Below, piece after piece: positions 55,184 to 64,000 of a stretch of DNA of 64,000 bases. The notes beneath the pieces were generated by a model. The model worked only from the letters and a program-made list of their open reading frames with translations. It was not told the DNA's origin and ran no database searches. The translations under genes and the position numbers were made by a program. Source of the DNA: Pseudaminobacter salicylatoxidans (lineage in GTDB: Bacteria > Pseudomonadota > Alphaproteobacteria > Rhizobiales > Rhizobiaceae); contig NZ_QGGG01000011.1 of NCBI RefSeq assembly GCF_003148475.1, forward strand, positions 1 through 64,000, read 5' to 3'. How positions within the stretch are numbered: the first letter of the stretch is position 1; the number at the start of each line of letters is the position of its first letter.

Positions 55184-56422
55184 ATGGCGTGTGCATTCCT
55201 GTTCGTTCTGGATTCCTTCGGCATAGGCGGAGCCGGCGACGCCGCGCGTTTCGGCGATGCCGGCGCGAATACGCTGGCGCACATCGCCGAGGCCTGCGCG
55301 GTCGGGAAAGCCGATCGCGACGGTCTGCGCCAGGGGCCGCTGCACCTGCCAAACATGCTTTCGCTGGGACTTGGACATGCCGCGCGAACCGCGGCGGGAT
55401 CAGCCTTCGGCAAGGACATTCCTCTGCGGCCCTCGGCCTTCCACGCGGCCGCACAGGAGGTTTCAAGCGGCAAGGACACACCCTCAGGCCATTGGGAGAT
55501 CGCTGGCGTGCCGGTGCCCTTCGACTGGGGCTATTTCCCGCACACCGTGCCGACATTTCCCGCTGAATTGACGGCGGCGATCATCGAGCAGGCAAAACTG
55601 CCCGGCATTCTCGGCGATTGCCACGCCTCCGGCACCGAGATCATCGAAAAGCTCGGCGGGGAGCACATCCGCACCGGCAAGCCGATCTGCTACACATCGG
55701 CCGATTCCGTCTTCCAGATCGCGGCGCATGAAACCCATTTCGGGCTGGAGCGGCTTTACGAGCTCTGCCTGACCGTCCGCAAACTCGTGGACCCCTACAA
55801 TATCGGCCGCGTGATCGCGCGGCCGTTCGTGGGAGAGACGGCCGCCGACTTCGAGCGCACCGCCAATCGCCGCGACTATGCCGTGCCGCCGCCCGAACCA
55901 ACCCTGCTCGACCGGCTGACCGCACGCGGCAGCCGCGTGATCGGCATAGGCAAGATCGGCGACATCTTCGCCCATCAGGGCGTCAGCGAAGTGCGCAAGG
56001 CGGCTGGCAACATGGCGCTGTTCGACGAAACGCTGAAGGCGATGGACGACGCCTGCGACGGCGAACTGGTCTTCGCCAACTTCATCGATTTCGACACGCT
56101 TTACGGCCACCGCCGCGACGTTGCCGGCTATGCCGCCGCACTTGAAGCCTTCGATGCCCGCCTGCCCGAAGCGCTGGCGCGGCTGCGGCAAGGCGACCTC
56201 CTGCTGCTCACCGCGGACCATGGCTGCGATCCTTCCTGGTCCGGCAGCGACCACACGCGCGAGCGCGTGCCCGCGTTCGGGCTGGCACCGGGCCTGCGGG
56301 GCGGCGATGCCGGCCTGCGCGACAGCTACGCCGACATCGGCGAGACGGTGGCGGAACATCTCGGCCTTGCGCCCGGCCGCCACGGCACATCCTTCCTCCA
56401 GACGATAGCTGACCATGCCTGA
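55184..56422 (+). CDS. deoB: phosphopentomutase
   Basis: Interconverts ribose or deoxyribose 1-phosphate and 5-phosphate in nucleoside salvage. Alkaline-phosphatase-fold enzyme of 412 residues with metal ligands in FVLDSFGIG (D10), [14 protein letters not shown] and [19 protein letters not shown], the last including the conserved His residues. CDS start 55184 matches the family N terminus. Its last eight bases overlap mutM. Confidence 0.95.
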   Translation: MACAFLFVLDSFGIGGAGDAARFGDAGANTLAHIAEACAVGKADRDGLRQGPLHLPNMLSLGLGHAARTAAGSAFGKDIPLRPSAFHAAAQEVSSGKDTPSGHWEIAGVPVPFDWGYFPHTVPTFPAELTAAIIEQAKLPGILGDCHASGTEIIEKLGGEHIRTGKPICYTSADSVFQIAAHETHFGLERLYELCLTVRKLVDPYNIGRVIARPFVGETAADFERTANRRDYAVPPPEPTLLDRLTARGSRVIGIGKIGDIFAHQGVSEVRKAAGNMALFDETLKAMDDACDGELVFANFIDFDTLYGHRRDVAGYAAALEAFDARLPEALARLRQGDLLLLTADHGCDPSWSGSDHTRERVPAFGLAPGLRGGDAGLRDSYADIGETVAEHLGLAPGRHGTSFLQTIADHA

Positions 56423-57305
56423 ACTGCCCGAAGTGGAAACCGTCCGGCGCGGTCTGCAGCCGGTGATGGAAGGCGCGCGCATCCTGCGCGTCGAGACGCG
56501 CCGGCCCGACCTGCGCTTTCCCTTTCCGGAACATTTCGCGCAACGCCTTGCGGGGCACCGGATCGTCTCGCTCGGGCGCCGCGCCAAATATCTCACCGCT
56601 CATATAGAAGACGCGCCGGTCCTGATCTGCCATCTGGGCATGTCCGGCTCCTTCCGGGTCGAGGCGGACGATGACGCGCACGCGCCGGGAAACTTCCACC
56701 ACGAGCGGCCGAAAGCGGCCGCGCATGACCACGTCGTCTTCCATCTCCAACAGGCGCAGGGCGGGGAGGCGCGCGTCATCTTCAACGATCCGCGGCGGTT
56801 CGGCTTCATGCTCTTTGCCGAAAACGGGATCGACGAGCATCCGATGCTGTCCGGCCTCGGTGTGGAGCCGACCGGCAATGCGCTCGACGGCAAGCTGCTT
56901 GCCGAACTGCTGCGCGACCGCAAGTCTCCCTTGAAGGCCGCGCTGCTCGACCAGCGGCTGATCGCCGGGCTCGGCAATATCTACGTATCAGAGGCACTCT
57001 GGCGCGCGGGGCTGTTGCCGACCCGGCCGGCCGGCACGATCGCCCGGCGCAGCAGCAAGGCGGCACAATCCAGCGAAAGGCTGGCGACCGCCATACGCTC
57101 CGTCATCGCCGACGCCATCGAAGCGGGCGGATCGTCTCTGCGCGACTATGTACAGGCAGACGGGTCGCTCGGCTATTTTCAGCATTCCTTCTCTGTCTAC
57201 GACCGCGAGGGCGCGCCCTGCCGCACACCCGGCTGCACCGGCCACATCAAGCGCATCGCGCAGAGCGGCCGCTCCACCTTCTATTGCCCTGTCTGTCAGC
57301 ATTAG
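56415..57305 (+). CDS. mutM: formamidopyrimidine-DNA glycosylase
   Basis: Base-excision repair enzyme removing 8-oxoguanine and FaPy lesions, with AP lyase activity. Processed N terminus [13 protein letters not shown] gives catalytic P2 and E3; the conserved Lys is in SLGRRAKYL, the helix-two-turn-helix around [15 protein letters not shown], and the C-terminal zinc finger uses CRTPGC and CPVC. 296 residues is normal. It overlaps deoB and precedes the enoyl-CoA hydratase gene by 52 bases. Confidence 0.97.
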   Translation: MPELPEVETVRRGLQPVMEGARILRVETRRPDLRFPFPEHFAQRLAGHRIVSLGRRAKYLTAHIEDAPVLICHLGMSGSFRVEADDDAHAPGNFHHERPKAAAHDHVVFHLQQAQGGEARVIFNDPRRFGFMLFAENGIDEHPMLSGLGVEPTGNALDGKLLAELLRDRKSPLKAALLDQRLIAGLGNIYVSEALWRAGLLPTRPAGTIARRSSKAAQSSERLATAIRSVIADAIEAGGSSLRDYVQADGSLGYFQHSFSVYDREGAPCRTPGCTGHIKRIAQSGRSTFYCPVCQH

Positions 57306-57357
57306 CTATCGCGTAGGCAATACCGATGACCCAATTCCGGGAAGGAGATCTCGTCCG

Positions 57358-58131
57358 ATGGCTTATGAAACAATCCTCGTCGAAACCCGCGGCAAGGTGG
57401 GGCTCATCACGCTCAATCGACCGAAGGCACTCAATGCGCTGAATTCGCAGGTGCTGGCCGAACTTCTGGCCGCGACCCAGGCCTTCGACGCCAATCCGCA
57501 GATCGGCGCCATGGTGCTGACCGGTTCTGACAAGGCTTTCGCTGCCGGCGCCGATATCAAGGAGATGCAGTCGAAAACCTATGTCGACATGTATCTGGAA
57601 GACTTCTTTTCGGGCTGGGAGACTTTTGCGCGCACCCGCAAGCCGATCATCGCGGCGGTGGCCGGCTATGCATTGGGCGGCGGCTGCGAACTTGCCATGA
57701 TGTGCGATTTCATCATCGCCGCCGATACCGCCAGGTTCGGCCAGCCGGAGATCACGCTCGGCGTCATGCCCGGCATGGGCGGCTCGCAGCGGCTGACGCG
57801 TTTCGTGGGCAAGTCCAAGGCCATGGACATGTGCCTGACGGGACGCATGATGGATGCCGCCGAGGCGGAACGCAGCGGCCTGGTCTCCCGTGTGGTGCCG
57901 GCAACGGAACTGGTCGAAGAAGCGCTCAAATCCGCGGCCAAGATCGCCGATTTCTCGCTGCCGGCCGTCATGATGGTCAAGGAAGCCGTCGACCGCTCCT
58001 ACGAAACCACGCTTGCCGAGGGGCTGCGCTTCGAGCGACGCCTGTTCCACTCGACCTTCGCGCTGGAGGACCAGAAGGAAGGCATGGCCGCGTTCTCGCA
58101 GAAGCGCACCGCCAATTTCAGAAACCGCTGA
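57358..58131 (+). CDS. enoyl-CoA hydratase
   Basis: Crotonase-fold enzyme of 257 residues that hydrates 2-enoyl-CoA in beta-oxidation. Catalytic glutamates are E111 in [11 protein letters not shown] and E131 in [12 protein letters not shown], spaced as in mitochondrial short-chain hydratase; the oxyanion holes are [10 protein letters not shown] and [20 protein letters not shown] precedes ATG 57358. Its position between mutM and rpsT is common in rhizobia. Confidence 0.95.
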   Translation: MAYETILVETRGKVGLITLNRPKALNALNSQVLAELLAATQAFDANPQIGAMVLTGSDKAFAAGADIKEMQSKTYVDMYLEDFFSGWETFARTRKPIIAAVAGYALGGGCELAMMCDFIIAADTARFGQPEITLGVMPGMGGSQRLTRFVGKSKAMDMCLTGRMMDAAEAERSGLVSRVVPATELVEEALKSAAKIADFSLPAVMMVKEAVDRSYETTLAEGLRFERRLFHSTFALEDQKEGMAAFSQKRTANFRNR

Positions 58132-58298
58132 CGGCGGGTTCGGCAAGACTTCCGCAGATTGGCCGGAATCGCCGTTGACGGACGCAAAAAGCTGAACTAT
58201 AAGCCGCACCAACCGAGGCGGCCTCTGGCTGCCCATTTGTTTTTGCGCTCAGCAGCATACCGACCGGGCGCCATCACTGAAACGCAAAGAGAGGCATC

Positions 58299-58565
58299 AT
58301 GGCCAATACAGCTTCGGCCAAAAAAGCAACGCGCAAGATCGCCCGCCGCACTGCGATCAACAAGAACCGTCGCTCGCGCATGCGCACCTATGTCCGCAAG
58401 GTTGAAGAGGCGCTGGCCGCCGGCGACCAGGCTGCCGCACAGGCCGCCTTCCAGGCCGCCCAGCCCGAACTGATGCGCGCCGCAACCAAGGGCGTGCTGC
58501 ACAAGAACACCGCATCGCGCAAGGTTTCGCGCCTTGCCCAGCGTCTGAAGGCCCTGTCGGCCTGA
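58299..58565 (+). CDS. rpsT: 30S ribosomal protein S20
   Basis: An 88-residue basic helical protein with the S20 pattern ([20 protein letters not shown] at the start and a final [10 protein letters not shown]). It binds 16S rRNA early in 30S assembly. AGAGAGG precedes the ATG, and a strong terminator follows. Adjacent dnaA is the alphaproteobacterial order. Confidence 0.97.
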   Translation: MANTASAKKATRKIARRTAINKNRRSRMRTYVRKVEEALAAGDQAAAQAAFQAAQPELMRAATKGVLHKNTASRKVSRLAQRLKALSA

Positions 58566-58595
58566 TAGCGTTATATTTTAATTATTTGACTTACG

Positions 58596-58626
58596 AAAAG
58601 CCCGGCGTTTGCGCCGGGCTTTTTTT
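58596..58626 (+). terminator. rho-independent terminator of rpsT
   Basis: AAAAGCCCGGCG and CGCCGGGCTTTTTTT form a strong stem with a T7 tail, 30 bases after the rpsT stop. Confidence 0.92.
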
Positions 58627-58762
58627 CGTTTGCCGAAGAAGTTCACGAGCAGAACATTCTTATATACTAAAGTATTAAAAGAACATCGTTTGCCGGCATA
58701 GGCGCGATTCCTCTGCCCCGCAATCTTTGCGCGCAGCGCCGCGCACAGCCCACCACCTCAGA

Positions 58763-58802
58763 TTATCCATATATTTCATGTGGTTACAGAACTTTATCCA
58801 CA
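58763..58802 (+). promoter_or_regulatory. DnaA box cluster upstream of dnaA
   Basis: TTATCCACA at 58794-58802 is a perfect DnaA box and TTATCCATA at 58763-58771 differs at one base. Between them TGTGGTTAC (58779-58787) is a weaker reverse-strand box. These suggest DnaA autoregulation. Confidence 0.75.
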
Positions 58803-58910
58803 GCTTGTTCCAGCCGACGGTCGCGGCTCGACAGGGGTCATATGTCAAGGACATTTTTTAATTTTATTTCCTTCGGCGCCCGCGATTTCGAAGCTGTGAT
58901 CAAAGGGATT

Positions 58911-58981
58911 GAATCGAAACGATTTTGTCGATTCTGCCTCGCGCGCAAAGGGCAGAGTCAAGGCTTGGAGCGGCCGGATTC
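58911..58981. promoter_or_regulatory. cluster of four GANTC (CcrM) methylation sites
   Basis: GANTC occurs at 58911, 58930, 58955 and 58977, spacing 19, 25 and 22 bases; a fifth is at 58706. Random expectation is about one per 256 bases. In Caulobacter, methylation of GANTC by CcrM links dnaA transcription to replication; the same is inferred here. Confidence 0.65.
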
Positions 58982-59218
58982 ATTAAAAAAGGGTTAGGTG
59001 CGGCCTTGCCCTGTCCACAGCGTTTTTTGTAGTGTCCTTTTCATCGAGGGACGGGCCGACGGCCTGACAACCTAGCAGGAAATCATAAGGATTTTTGGAC
59101 GCGAAGTCACTTCGCGTGCCAGCAGGACATTGTCACGTCGAACAGGCTTGCGAGTGGGGTAAAACGAAAGCGTAAGGAGACAAGGCTCTGGCGAGAAACG
59201 CTGGAGGAGTAGCCTGTC

Positions 59219-59395
59219 GTGTTCTTGGCAGGCGCGCGCCGGTCGGCGCGGACTGGAGGATTATTTGGTGTCCGCTGTCGTGCGGCGACAGCGGTGTTTG
59301 AGAGTAGAAGGATCGCCTGCGAGGCGGGTGCTGATTGTGCGCCCAGTGGCGATCCGGTGCAGGTACAAAAAGACGAGGATTGCGACTATGCATAG
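59219..59395 (+). CDS. possible upstream reading frame in the dnaA leader
   Basis: A 58-codon frame starts at GTG 59219 after a strong GGAGGAG (59203-59209) and ends at TAG 59393-59395, overlapping the dnaA ATG at 59388. The product has no recognised domain. Overlap of stop and start suggests translational coupling. It competes with an alternative reading in which dnaA itself starts at 59265 or 59268. Confidence 0.3.
   Translation: MFLAGARRSARTGGLFGVRCRAATAVFESRRIACEAGADCAPSGDPVQVQKDEDCDYA
59272..59294 (+). other. stable hairpin in the dnaA leader
   Basis: CCGCTGTCG and CGACAGCGG pair perfectly across a five-base loop. It lies just downstream of a GGAGGA (59255-59260) and could hide or expose translation signals. 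Confidence 0.45.
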
Positions 59396-60935
59396 TGGCA
59401 TCGACAGGGAAGCCAAATCCAACTTTCCTTTTCCAGTGAATCCGATCGAGGGGAACGACATGACGGCTTCGAGCGAAGCTGAGAAGGCTTTTGACCGAGT
59501 GAAGGCCCAGCTCAAGGCCCGCCTCGGCAGCGAAGTTTACTCAAGCTGGTTCGGCCGCATGAAGCTGGCGGAGACGTCCAAGGGGCTGGTGAGGATGTCG
59601 GTTCCGACCGCATTCCTGCGCTCTTGGATCAACAGCCACTATCTCGACCTCATTTCCGAGTTGTGGAAGCAGGAGGACCCGGAGGTCCTGAAGATCGACA
59701 TCGTCGTGCGCACGGCCACAAGGCTCGTGCCGGTCGTCGAAGACAGCGACAAGGGCCAGCAGCGCCGCAAGACCACCCGTCATGCGCACACCACGCTTTC
59801 CACCGGCACCACGGCCGGCAGCAATGCCAGCGCCGAGCGCGCCACCCCTGCCCCGCAGGGTGCTGCCACCGACTTCCGCCAGAGCGTGCTGGGCTCGCCG
59901 CTCGATGCCCGCTACACGTTCCAGTCCTTCATCGAAGGCCCGTCGAACCGGGTCGCGTTCGCTGCCGCGCGCGCCATCGCGGAATCGGCGCAGAGCGCGG
60001 TGCGCTTCAACCCGCTGTTCATCCACGCCACCGTCGGCCTTGGCAAAACGCACCTGCTGCAGGCCATCGCCGCGGAATCGCTGAAGCAGAACCCGCAATC
60101 ACGCGTCGTCTACCTCACCGCGGAATATTTCATGTGGCGCTTCGCGACCGCCATCCGCGACAACAACGCGCTGACGCTGAAGGAACAGCTTCGCGACATC
60201 GACCTTCTGATCATCGACGACATGCAGTTCCTGCAGGGCAAGTCGATCCAGCATGAGTTCTGCCATCTCATCAACATGCTGCTCGACAGCGCCAAGCAGG
60301 TGGTGGTCGCGGCAGACCGCCCGCCCGCGGAGCTGGAATCGCTGGAGCCGCGCGTGCGCTCGCGCCTGCATGGCGGCGTTGCACTGGAAATCCAGTCGCC
60401 CGACTACGGCATGCGGCTCAACATGCTCCAGATGCGTCTGGCGGCGGCGAAGACCGAAGACCCGAACCTGCATATCGACGAGGAAATCCTGTCCCACGTC
60501 GCGCGCACGGTGACCGGCAGCGGCCGCGAACTGGAAGGCGCCTTCAACCAGCTCCTGTTCCGCCAGTCGTTCGAGCCGCAGCTCAATATCGAGCGCATCG
60601 ACGAAATCCTCGGCCATATCTACCGCTCGGGCGAGCCCAAGCGCGTGCGCATCGAGGACATCCAGCGCATCGTGGCGCGCCACTACAATGTGTCGAAGAC
60701 GGAGCTGCTCTCCAACCGGCGCACCCGCACGATCGTCAAGCCGCGTCAGATCGCCATGTATCTGGCCAAGGTGATGACGCCGCGCTCGCTGCCCGAGATC
60801 GGCCGGCGTTTCGGCGGGCGTGACCACACCACGGTGCTGCACGCCGTGCGCAAGATCGAGGATCTTTCCGGCGGCGACAACACGCTGGCGCAGGAACTCG
60901 AACTGCTGCGCCGCCTGATCACCGACCAGGCCTGA
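59388..60935 (+). CDS. dnaA: chromosomal replication initiator DnaA
   Basis: Initiator ATPase of 515 residues from this start. Domain I (about 28-100, [20 protein letters not shown]), variable linker, AAA+ domain with Walker [10 protein letters not shown] (about 214-222), Walker [10 protein letters not shown], and domain IV with the DnaA-box-binding signature [16 protein letters not shown]. Three starts are plausible: 59265/59268 (TTG/GTG after GGAGGA), 59388 (ATG after GAGGA) and 59460 (ATG after GAGGGG). I favour 59388. Boxes upstream imply autoregulation and a terminator follows. Confidence 0.95.
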   Translation: MHSGIDREAKSNFPFPVNPIEGNDMTASSEAEKAFDRVKAQLKARLGSEVYSSWFGRMKLAETSKGLVRMSVPTAFLRSWINSHYLDLISELWKQEDPEVLKIDIVVRTATRLVPVVEDSDKGQQRRKTTRHAHTTLSTGTTAGSNASAERATPAPQGAATDFRQSVLGSPLDARYTFQSFIEGPSNRVAFAAARAIAESAQSAVRFNPLFIHATVGLGKTHLLQAIAAESLKQNPQSRVVYLTAEYFMWRFATAIRDNNALTLKEQLRDIDLLIIDDMQFLQGKSIQHEFCHLINMLLDSAKQVVVAADRPPAELESLEPRVRSRLHGGVALEIQSPDYGMRLNMLQMRLAAAKTEDPNLHIDEEILSHVARTVTGSGRELEGAFNQLLFRQSFEPQLNIERIDEILGHIYRSGEPKRVRIEDIQRIVARHYNVSKTELLSNRRTRTIVKPRQIAMYLAKVMTPRSLPEIGRRFGGRDHTTVLHAVRKIEDLSGGDNTLAQELELLRRLITDQA

Positions 60936-60981
60936 CCGACCAGGACGCGATAACGGGCGCGCGACAGCAGATCGTGACCGG

Positions 60982-60990
60982 TTATCCCCA
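60982..60990 (+). promoter_or_regulatory. near-consensus DnaA box between dnaA and dnaN
   Basis: TTATCCCCA differs from TTATCCACA at one base. It lies just before the terminator and about 155 bases ahead of dnaN, so DnaA could act on dnaN expression. Confidence 0.4.
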
Positions 60991-60994
60991 AAGC

Positions 60995-61044
60995 AGCCCG
61001 CGGAACTGCCTTTCAACGGCACCGCGGGCTTGCCTTTTGTTCCC
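60995..61044 (+). terminator. terminator between dnaA and dnaN
   Basis: AGCCCGCGG (60995-61003) and CCGCGGGCT (61022-61030) form a nine-pair stem, extended inside by GCC and GGC, followed by TTGCCTTTTGTTCC. It suggests that dnaN has its own promoter, although read-through is possible. Confidence 0.7.
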
Positions 61045-61144
61045 TTTTTCTGTCAGTTTGCCCTATAAATCCAACCTTGTTGGACGCCACGCGGGGAACC
61101 GGTCCCGGAACCCCGCTTCTTCATTCAAGTGAGCTTGTCTCGTC

Positions 61145-62263
61145 ATGCGTGTTATCCTGGAACGGTCGAACCTTCTGAAGTCCCTGAACCACGTCCACCG
61201 CGTGGTGGAGCGGCGCAACACGATACCGATCCTGTCCAACGTGCTTTTGCATGCCGACGGCGCAAGCCTGGAGATGAAAGCCACCGATCTCGACCTCGAG
61301 GTGACGGAGGCGACCGCCGCCACCGTCGAGCAGGGTGGCGCGACCACCGTCCCGGCGCATCTGCTCTACGACATCGTGCGCAAGCTGCCGGAAGGCGCGG
61401 AAGTGATGCTGAAGACCGACGAGGACGGCAACGCCATGTCGGTTATTTCCGGCCGCTCCAGCTTCCGCCTGCAGTGCCTGCCGCAGTCGGATTTCCCGGA
61501 GCTTTCGGCGGGCTCCTTCTCCCACATCTTCCGGCTGGAATCGGCGTCGCTGAAGACGCTGATCGAAAAGACCCAGTTCGCGATCTCCACCGAGGAGACA
61601 CGCTATTATCTCAACGGCATCTTCCTGCACACGCTGGAAGTCGGCGGCAAGCTGAAGCTGCGCTCGGTGGCCACCGACGGCCACCGCCTCGCCCGCGCCG
61701 AAATGGACGCGCCGGCCGGCTCCGAAGGCATGCCGGGCATCATCATTCCGCGCAAGACGGTGAGCGAATTGCAGAAGCTGGTGGACGACCCGGACGTGGC
61801 CGTCACCACCGAGCTTTCCGACACCAAGATCCGCTTCACCATCGGCAGCGTGGTGCTGACATCCAAGCTGATCGACGGCACCTTCCCCGACTACCAACGG
61901 GTCATCCCGACCGGCAACGACAAACAGCTCATCATCGACCGCGAGAGTTTTGCGCGCGCCGTCGATCGCGTGTCGACCATCTCCTCCGAGCGCGGCCGCG
62001 CGGTGAAGCTGTCGATCGCCGACGGCCAGGTGACGCTTGCCGTCAACAACCCGGATTCGGGCAGTGCCATCGAAGAGATCGCGGCGGATTATTCGGCCGA
62101 TCCGATGGAAATCGGCTTCAACGCCAAATATCTGCTCGATGTCGCCGCACAGCTTTCCGGTAGCGAGGCCAAGTTCATGCTGGCGGACGCCGGTTCGCCA
62201 ACACTGATCCACGACACCGCCGACGAGCATGCGCTCTACGTGCTCATGCCGATGCGTGTTTAG
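61145..62263 (+). CDS. dnaN: DNA polymerase III beta subunit (sliding clamp)
   Basis: Ring-shaped processivity clamp of 372 residues made of three repeated domains (about 1-120, 128-245, 250-372). Typical blocks are RNTIPILSNVLLHA, TEETRYYLNGIF, ATDGHRLARAEMDAP and the C-terminal YVLMPMRV. Order dnaA-dnaN-recF is conserved. Confidence 0.97.
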   Translation: MRVILERSNLLKSLNHVHRVVERRNTIPILSNVLLHADGASLEMKATDLDLEVTEATAATVEQGGATTVPAHLLYDIVRKLPEGAEVMLKTDEDGNAMSVISGRSSFRLQCLPQSDFPELSAGSFSHIFRLESASLKTLIEKTQFAISTEETRYYLNGIFLHTLEVGGKLKLRSVATDGHRLARAEMDAPAGSEGMPGIIIPRKTVSELQKLVDDPDVAVTTELSDTKIRFTIGSVVLTSKLIDGTFPDYQRVIPTGNDKQLIIDRESFARAVDRVSTISSERGRAVKLSIADGQVTLAVNNPDSGSAIEEIAADYSADPMEIGFNAKYLLDVAAQLSGSEAKFMLADAGSPTLIHDTADEHALYVLMPMRV

Positions 62264-62309
62264 GCTGCGCAGACGGCACTTCAATCCGGTCGATGAACGG
62301 TAGGAAGAC

Positions 62310-63446
62310 GTGGCGTCGACCCATATCAACAGGCTTACGCTGACGAATTTCCGCAACTATGCGGCGCTGTCGCTTGAGTTGAGGCCCGGCACCGTCGTCT
62401 TCACCGGCGACAATGGCGCAGGCAAGACCAATCTGCTTGAAGCCATATCCTTCCTGACGCCAGGGCGGGGCCTGCGCCGCGCGCCCTATGCCGACGTCGC
62501 CCGCGAAGGCAGTGGCGGCAGCTTCAGCATCCATGCGGTGATCGGAGGCGAGTTCGGCGATGCCGAAATCGGCACCGGCACCTCCGGCATCGAAGGCGAA
62601 GCCGGAAGGCGCGTGCGCATCAACGGAGCCAACGCCAAATCCGCCGACGACATGCTGGAATGGCTGCGCGTGCTGTGGCTGACGCCAGCTATGGATGCGC
62701 TGTTCACTGGCCCGGCCGGCGACCGCCGCCGCTTCCTCGACCGTCTGGTGCTGGCGATCGACCCCAGCCACGGCCAGCGCGCCCTGGACTATGAAAAGGC
62801 CATGCGCGGCCGCAACCGGCTGCTCGGCGAAGACCGCTACGACCGCCAATGGTTCGAGGCAATCGAAACACAGATGGCCGAGACCGGCGTGGCAATCGCT
62901 GCCGCGCGCGCCGAAATGGTGCGGCTGCTCGCCGCCATGATTGAGAAACTGCCGGCTTCCAGCCCCTTTCCCCAGGCCGATATTTCCCTTTCCGGTACGC
63001 TGGAAAACCGGATCGGCCAGGAACCGGCGGTCGAAATCGAGGAAAGGTTTCGCCGCGCGCTGGCGGAAGGCCGCGACCGCGACCGCGCCGCCGGCCGCAC
63101 GCTGGAAGGCCCGCACCGCAGCGACCTGATCGTGACCCACAGACCGAAAGCCATGCCGGCGGAACTCTGCTCCACCGGCGAGCAGAAGGCGCTTCTGGTC
63201 GGCATCATCGTCTCGCATGCGCGGCTTTGCGGCGAGATGTCGGGCACCGTGCCGATCCTGCTGCTGGACGAGATCGCTGCCCATCTCGATGCCGGGCGGC
63301 GTGCAGCCCTTTTCGCAATTCTTGAGGAACTCGGCTGCCAGGCCTTCATGACCGGAACCGAGCCGGCGCTGTTTTCCAGCTTGCGTGGGAAGGCTCAGTT
63401 CCTCACCGTAGATCATGGCTCGGTGCGCCCTACCGAAGACCACTGA
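62310..63446 (+). CDS. recF: DNA replication and repair protein RecF
   Basis: SMC-like ATPase of 378 residues that with RecO and RecR (encoded at about 22 kb) loads RecA at gaps. Walker A GDNGAGKT (33-40), signature segment GPHRSDL with STGEQKALLVGII, and Walker B PILLLDEIAAHLD. GTG start at 62310 with AGGAAG just upstream. It follows dnaN by 46 bases. Confidence 0.96.
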   Translation: MASTHINRLTLTNFRNYAALSLELRPGTVVFTGDNGAGKTNLLEAISFLTPGRGLRRAPYADVAREGSGGSFSIHAVIGGEFGDAEIGTGTSGIEGEAGRRVRINGANAKSADDMLEWLRVLWLTPAMDALFTGPAGDRRRFLDRLVLAIDPSHGQRALDYEKAMRGRNRLLGEDRYDRQWFEAIETQMAETGVAIAAARAEMVRLLAAMIEKLPASSPFPQADISLSGTLENRIGQEPAVEIEERFRRALAEGRDRDRAAGRTLEGPHRSDLIVTHRPKAMPAELCSTGEQKALLVGIIVSHARLCGEMSGTVPILLLDEIAAHLDAGRRAALFAILEELGCQAFMTGTEPALFSSLRGKAQFLTVDHGSVRPTEDH

Positions 63447-63477
63447 CAAGCACAAGCCGGGCCGATATGATTGCATC

Positions 63478-64000
63478 ATGAATATCAGTCAGCCCGCCTC
63501 CCCTCTCTCGCCCGACGAACTCGAACGCTATGCGCGCCATATCGTGCTGCCGGAAATCGGCGGCGCCGGCCAGCAGAAACTGAAACGCGCGCGCGTGCTG
63601 GTGATCGGCGCGGGCGGGCTCGGTGCGCCGGTGCTGCAATATCTTGCCGCCGCAGGCGTCGGCACGCTCGGCATTATCGATGACGACACCGTTTCGCTTT
63701 CCAACCTGCAGCGGCAGGTCATCCACGACACCCCCTCGGTCGGCCTCTCCAAGCTCGAAAGCGCCAAGGCAGCGCTGTTGCGGATCAATCCCCACACGCG
63801 GATCGAACCGCATGGATGGCGGCTTACCGCCGAAAATGCCGAAGCACTGGTGGCGCAATACGACCTCGTGGTAGATGGCTCCGACAATTTCGCGACCCGC
63901 TACGCCGTGGCGGACGCCTGCGCGGCCGCCGGGCGGCCGCTTGTGCATGCCGCGGTCGGCCGTTTCGACGGATCGATCACCGTGCTGAAGCCGTTCGAGA
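63478..64000 (+). CDS. MoeB/ThiF family adenylyltransferase (cut by window end)
   Basis: The first 174 residues of an E1-like enzyme that adenylates the C terminus of a sulfur carrier such as MoaD or ThiS. Visible are the N-terminal ERYARHIVLPEIGGAGQQKL, nucleotide loop VLVIGAGGLGAPVLQYLAAA, DDDTVSLSNLQRQVIH and VVDGSDNFATRY. Cysteine, zinc and any rhodanese parts lie beyond the window, so MoeB versus ThiF cannot be settled; it resembles MoeB/HesA. Confidence 0.9.
   Translation, partial: MNISQPASPLSPDELERYARHIVLPEIGGAGQQKLKRARVLVIGAGGLGAPVLQYLAAAGVGTLGIIDDDTVSLSNLQRQVIHDTPSVGLSKLESAKAALLRINPHTRIEPHGWRLTAENAEALVAQYDLVVDGSDNFATRYAVADACAAAGRPLVHAAVGRFDGSITVLKPFE

Larger units (their letters stand above)
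58627..59387. promoter_or_regulatory. rpsT-dnaA intergenic control region
   Basis: About 760 non-coding bases holding, in order: an AT-rich patch (58660-58685), DnaA boxes (58763-58802), a second AT-rich patch (58850-58872), four GANTC sites (58911-58981), TGTCCACA at 59012-59019, a hairpin (59272-59294) and an upstream reading frame (59219-59395). It is the promoter and leader of dnaA. It has origin-like features, but in Caulobacter and Sinorhizobium the chromosome origin lies near hemE, which is not in this window, so I do not call it oriC. Confidence 0.6.

Noticed and set aside
58627-59387. Calling this interval the chromosomal origin oriC
   Set aside because: DnaA boxes are few and could serve autoregulation. 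In studied relatives the origin lies near hemE, which is absent here. Skew or depth data would be needed.
1-64000. tRNA genes, rRNA genes, CRISPR arrays, insertion sequences or prophage
   Set aside because: I looked for direct-repeat arrays, transposase or integrase motifs and tRNA-like TTCGA-CCA ends and found none I could support. The only structural RNA recognised is the SRP RNA.

Overview
This 64 kb window is high-GC, densely coding chromosomal DNA from an alphaproteobacterium, most likely of the order Hyphomicrobiales (Rhizobiales) and probably near Mesorhizobium, Nitratireductor or Aquamicrobium in the Phyllobacteriaceae. The evidence is the succinylase-type lysine genes dapD and dapE, a CycM membrane cytochrome, a complete Tad/Cpa pilus locus with the typical alphaproteobacterial order, the linkage rpsT-dnaA-dnaN-recF, RIME-like rhizobial intergenic palindromes, and GANTC and TTAA-N7-TTAA-like sites of the kind used by CcrM and CtrA. 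I see no phage, transposase, rRNA, tRNA or CRISPR array.

Layout. 1-5.8 kb: two membrane diguanylate cyclases flank a HAD nucleotidase, followed by a copper-handling pair (DUF2946-like protein and a DUF1775-PCuAC fusion) and a LOG-family protein. 5.8-18.4 kb: housekeeping, with dapD, dapE, truA, fmt, def, rmuC, a cation efflux protein, an AI-2E family membrane protein and a flavin monooxygenase. 18.4-24.8 kb (minus strand): a phosphoethanolamine transferase, a lytic transglycosylase, recR, ybaB, dnaX and the SRP RNA. 24.9-29.8 kb: a HIT protein, nudC, a MarR-GNAT fusion with two matching operator-like palindromes, pheA, kdsB and cycM. 30-38.3 kb: a Yej-type oligopeptide ABC transporter with two binding proteins (one Sec, one Tat) and a vapBC toxin-antitoxin pair inserted between yejE and yejF. 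38.3-42.9 kb: a 2-hydroxyacid dehydrogenase, an NlpC/P60 hydrolase with a MarR regulator, a leucyl aminopeptidase and a Tat-exported DsbA-like protein. 43.1-55.1 kb: the Tad pilus locus. 55.2-64 kb: deoB, mutM, an enoyl-CoA hydratase, rpsT, dnaA, dnaN, recF and the start of a MoeB/ThiF gene.

The Tad genes form one assembly machine. Prepilin (flp), its peptidase (cpaA), the outer-membrane secretin set (cpaB, cpaC, cpaD), localisation ATPase (cpaE), motor ATPase (cpaF) and inner-membrane platform (tadB, tadC) run on the minus strand. TadD lies beyond the end, converging on it, and a secretin-N-domain protein and two TadE-type pseudopilins run divergently from the pilin. Three of these units carry a TTAACC-N5-TT box 60-80 nt upstream, which suggests shared cell-cycle (CtrA) control.

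The 822 bp between rpsT and dnaA is the richest non-coding region: a DnaA box and near-boxes, four GANTC sites in 71 bp, an AT-rich stretch, a stable hairpin, and a 58-codon upstream reading frame whose stop overlaps the likely dnaA start. Nothing here is clearly a wholly new system. The best leads are this dnaA leader, the shared Tad boxes, the toxin-antitoxin insertion, and a transglycosylase whose start region is made of repeat DNA.
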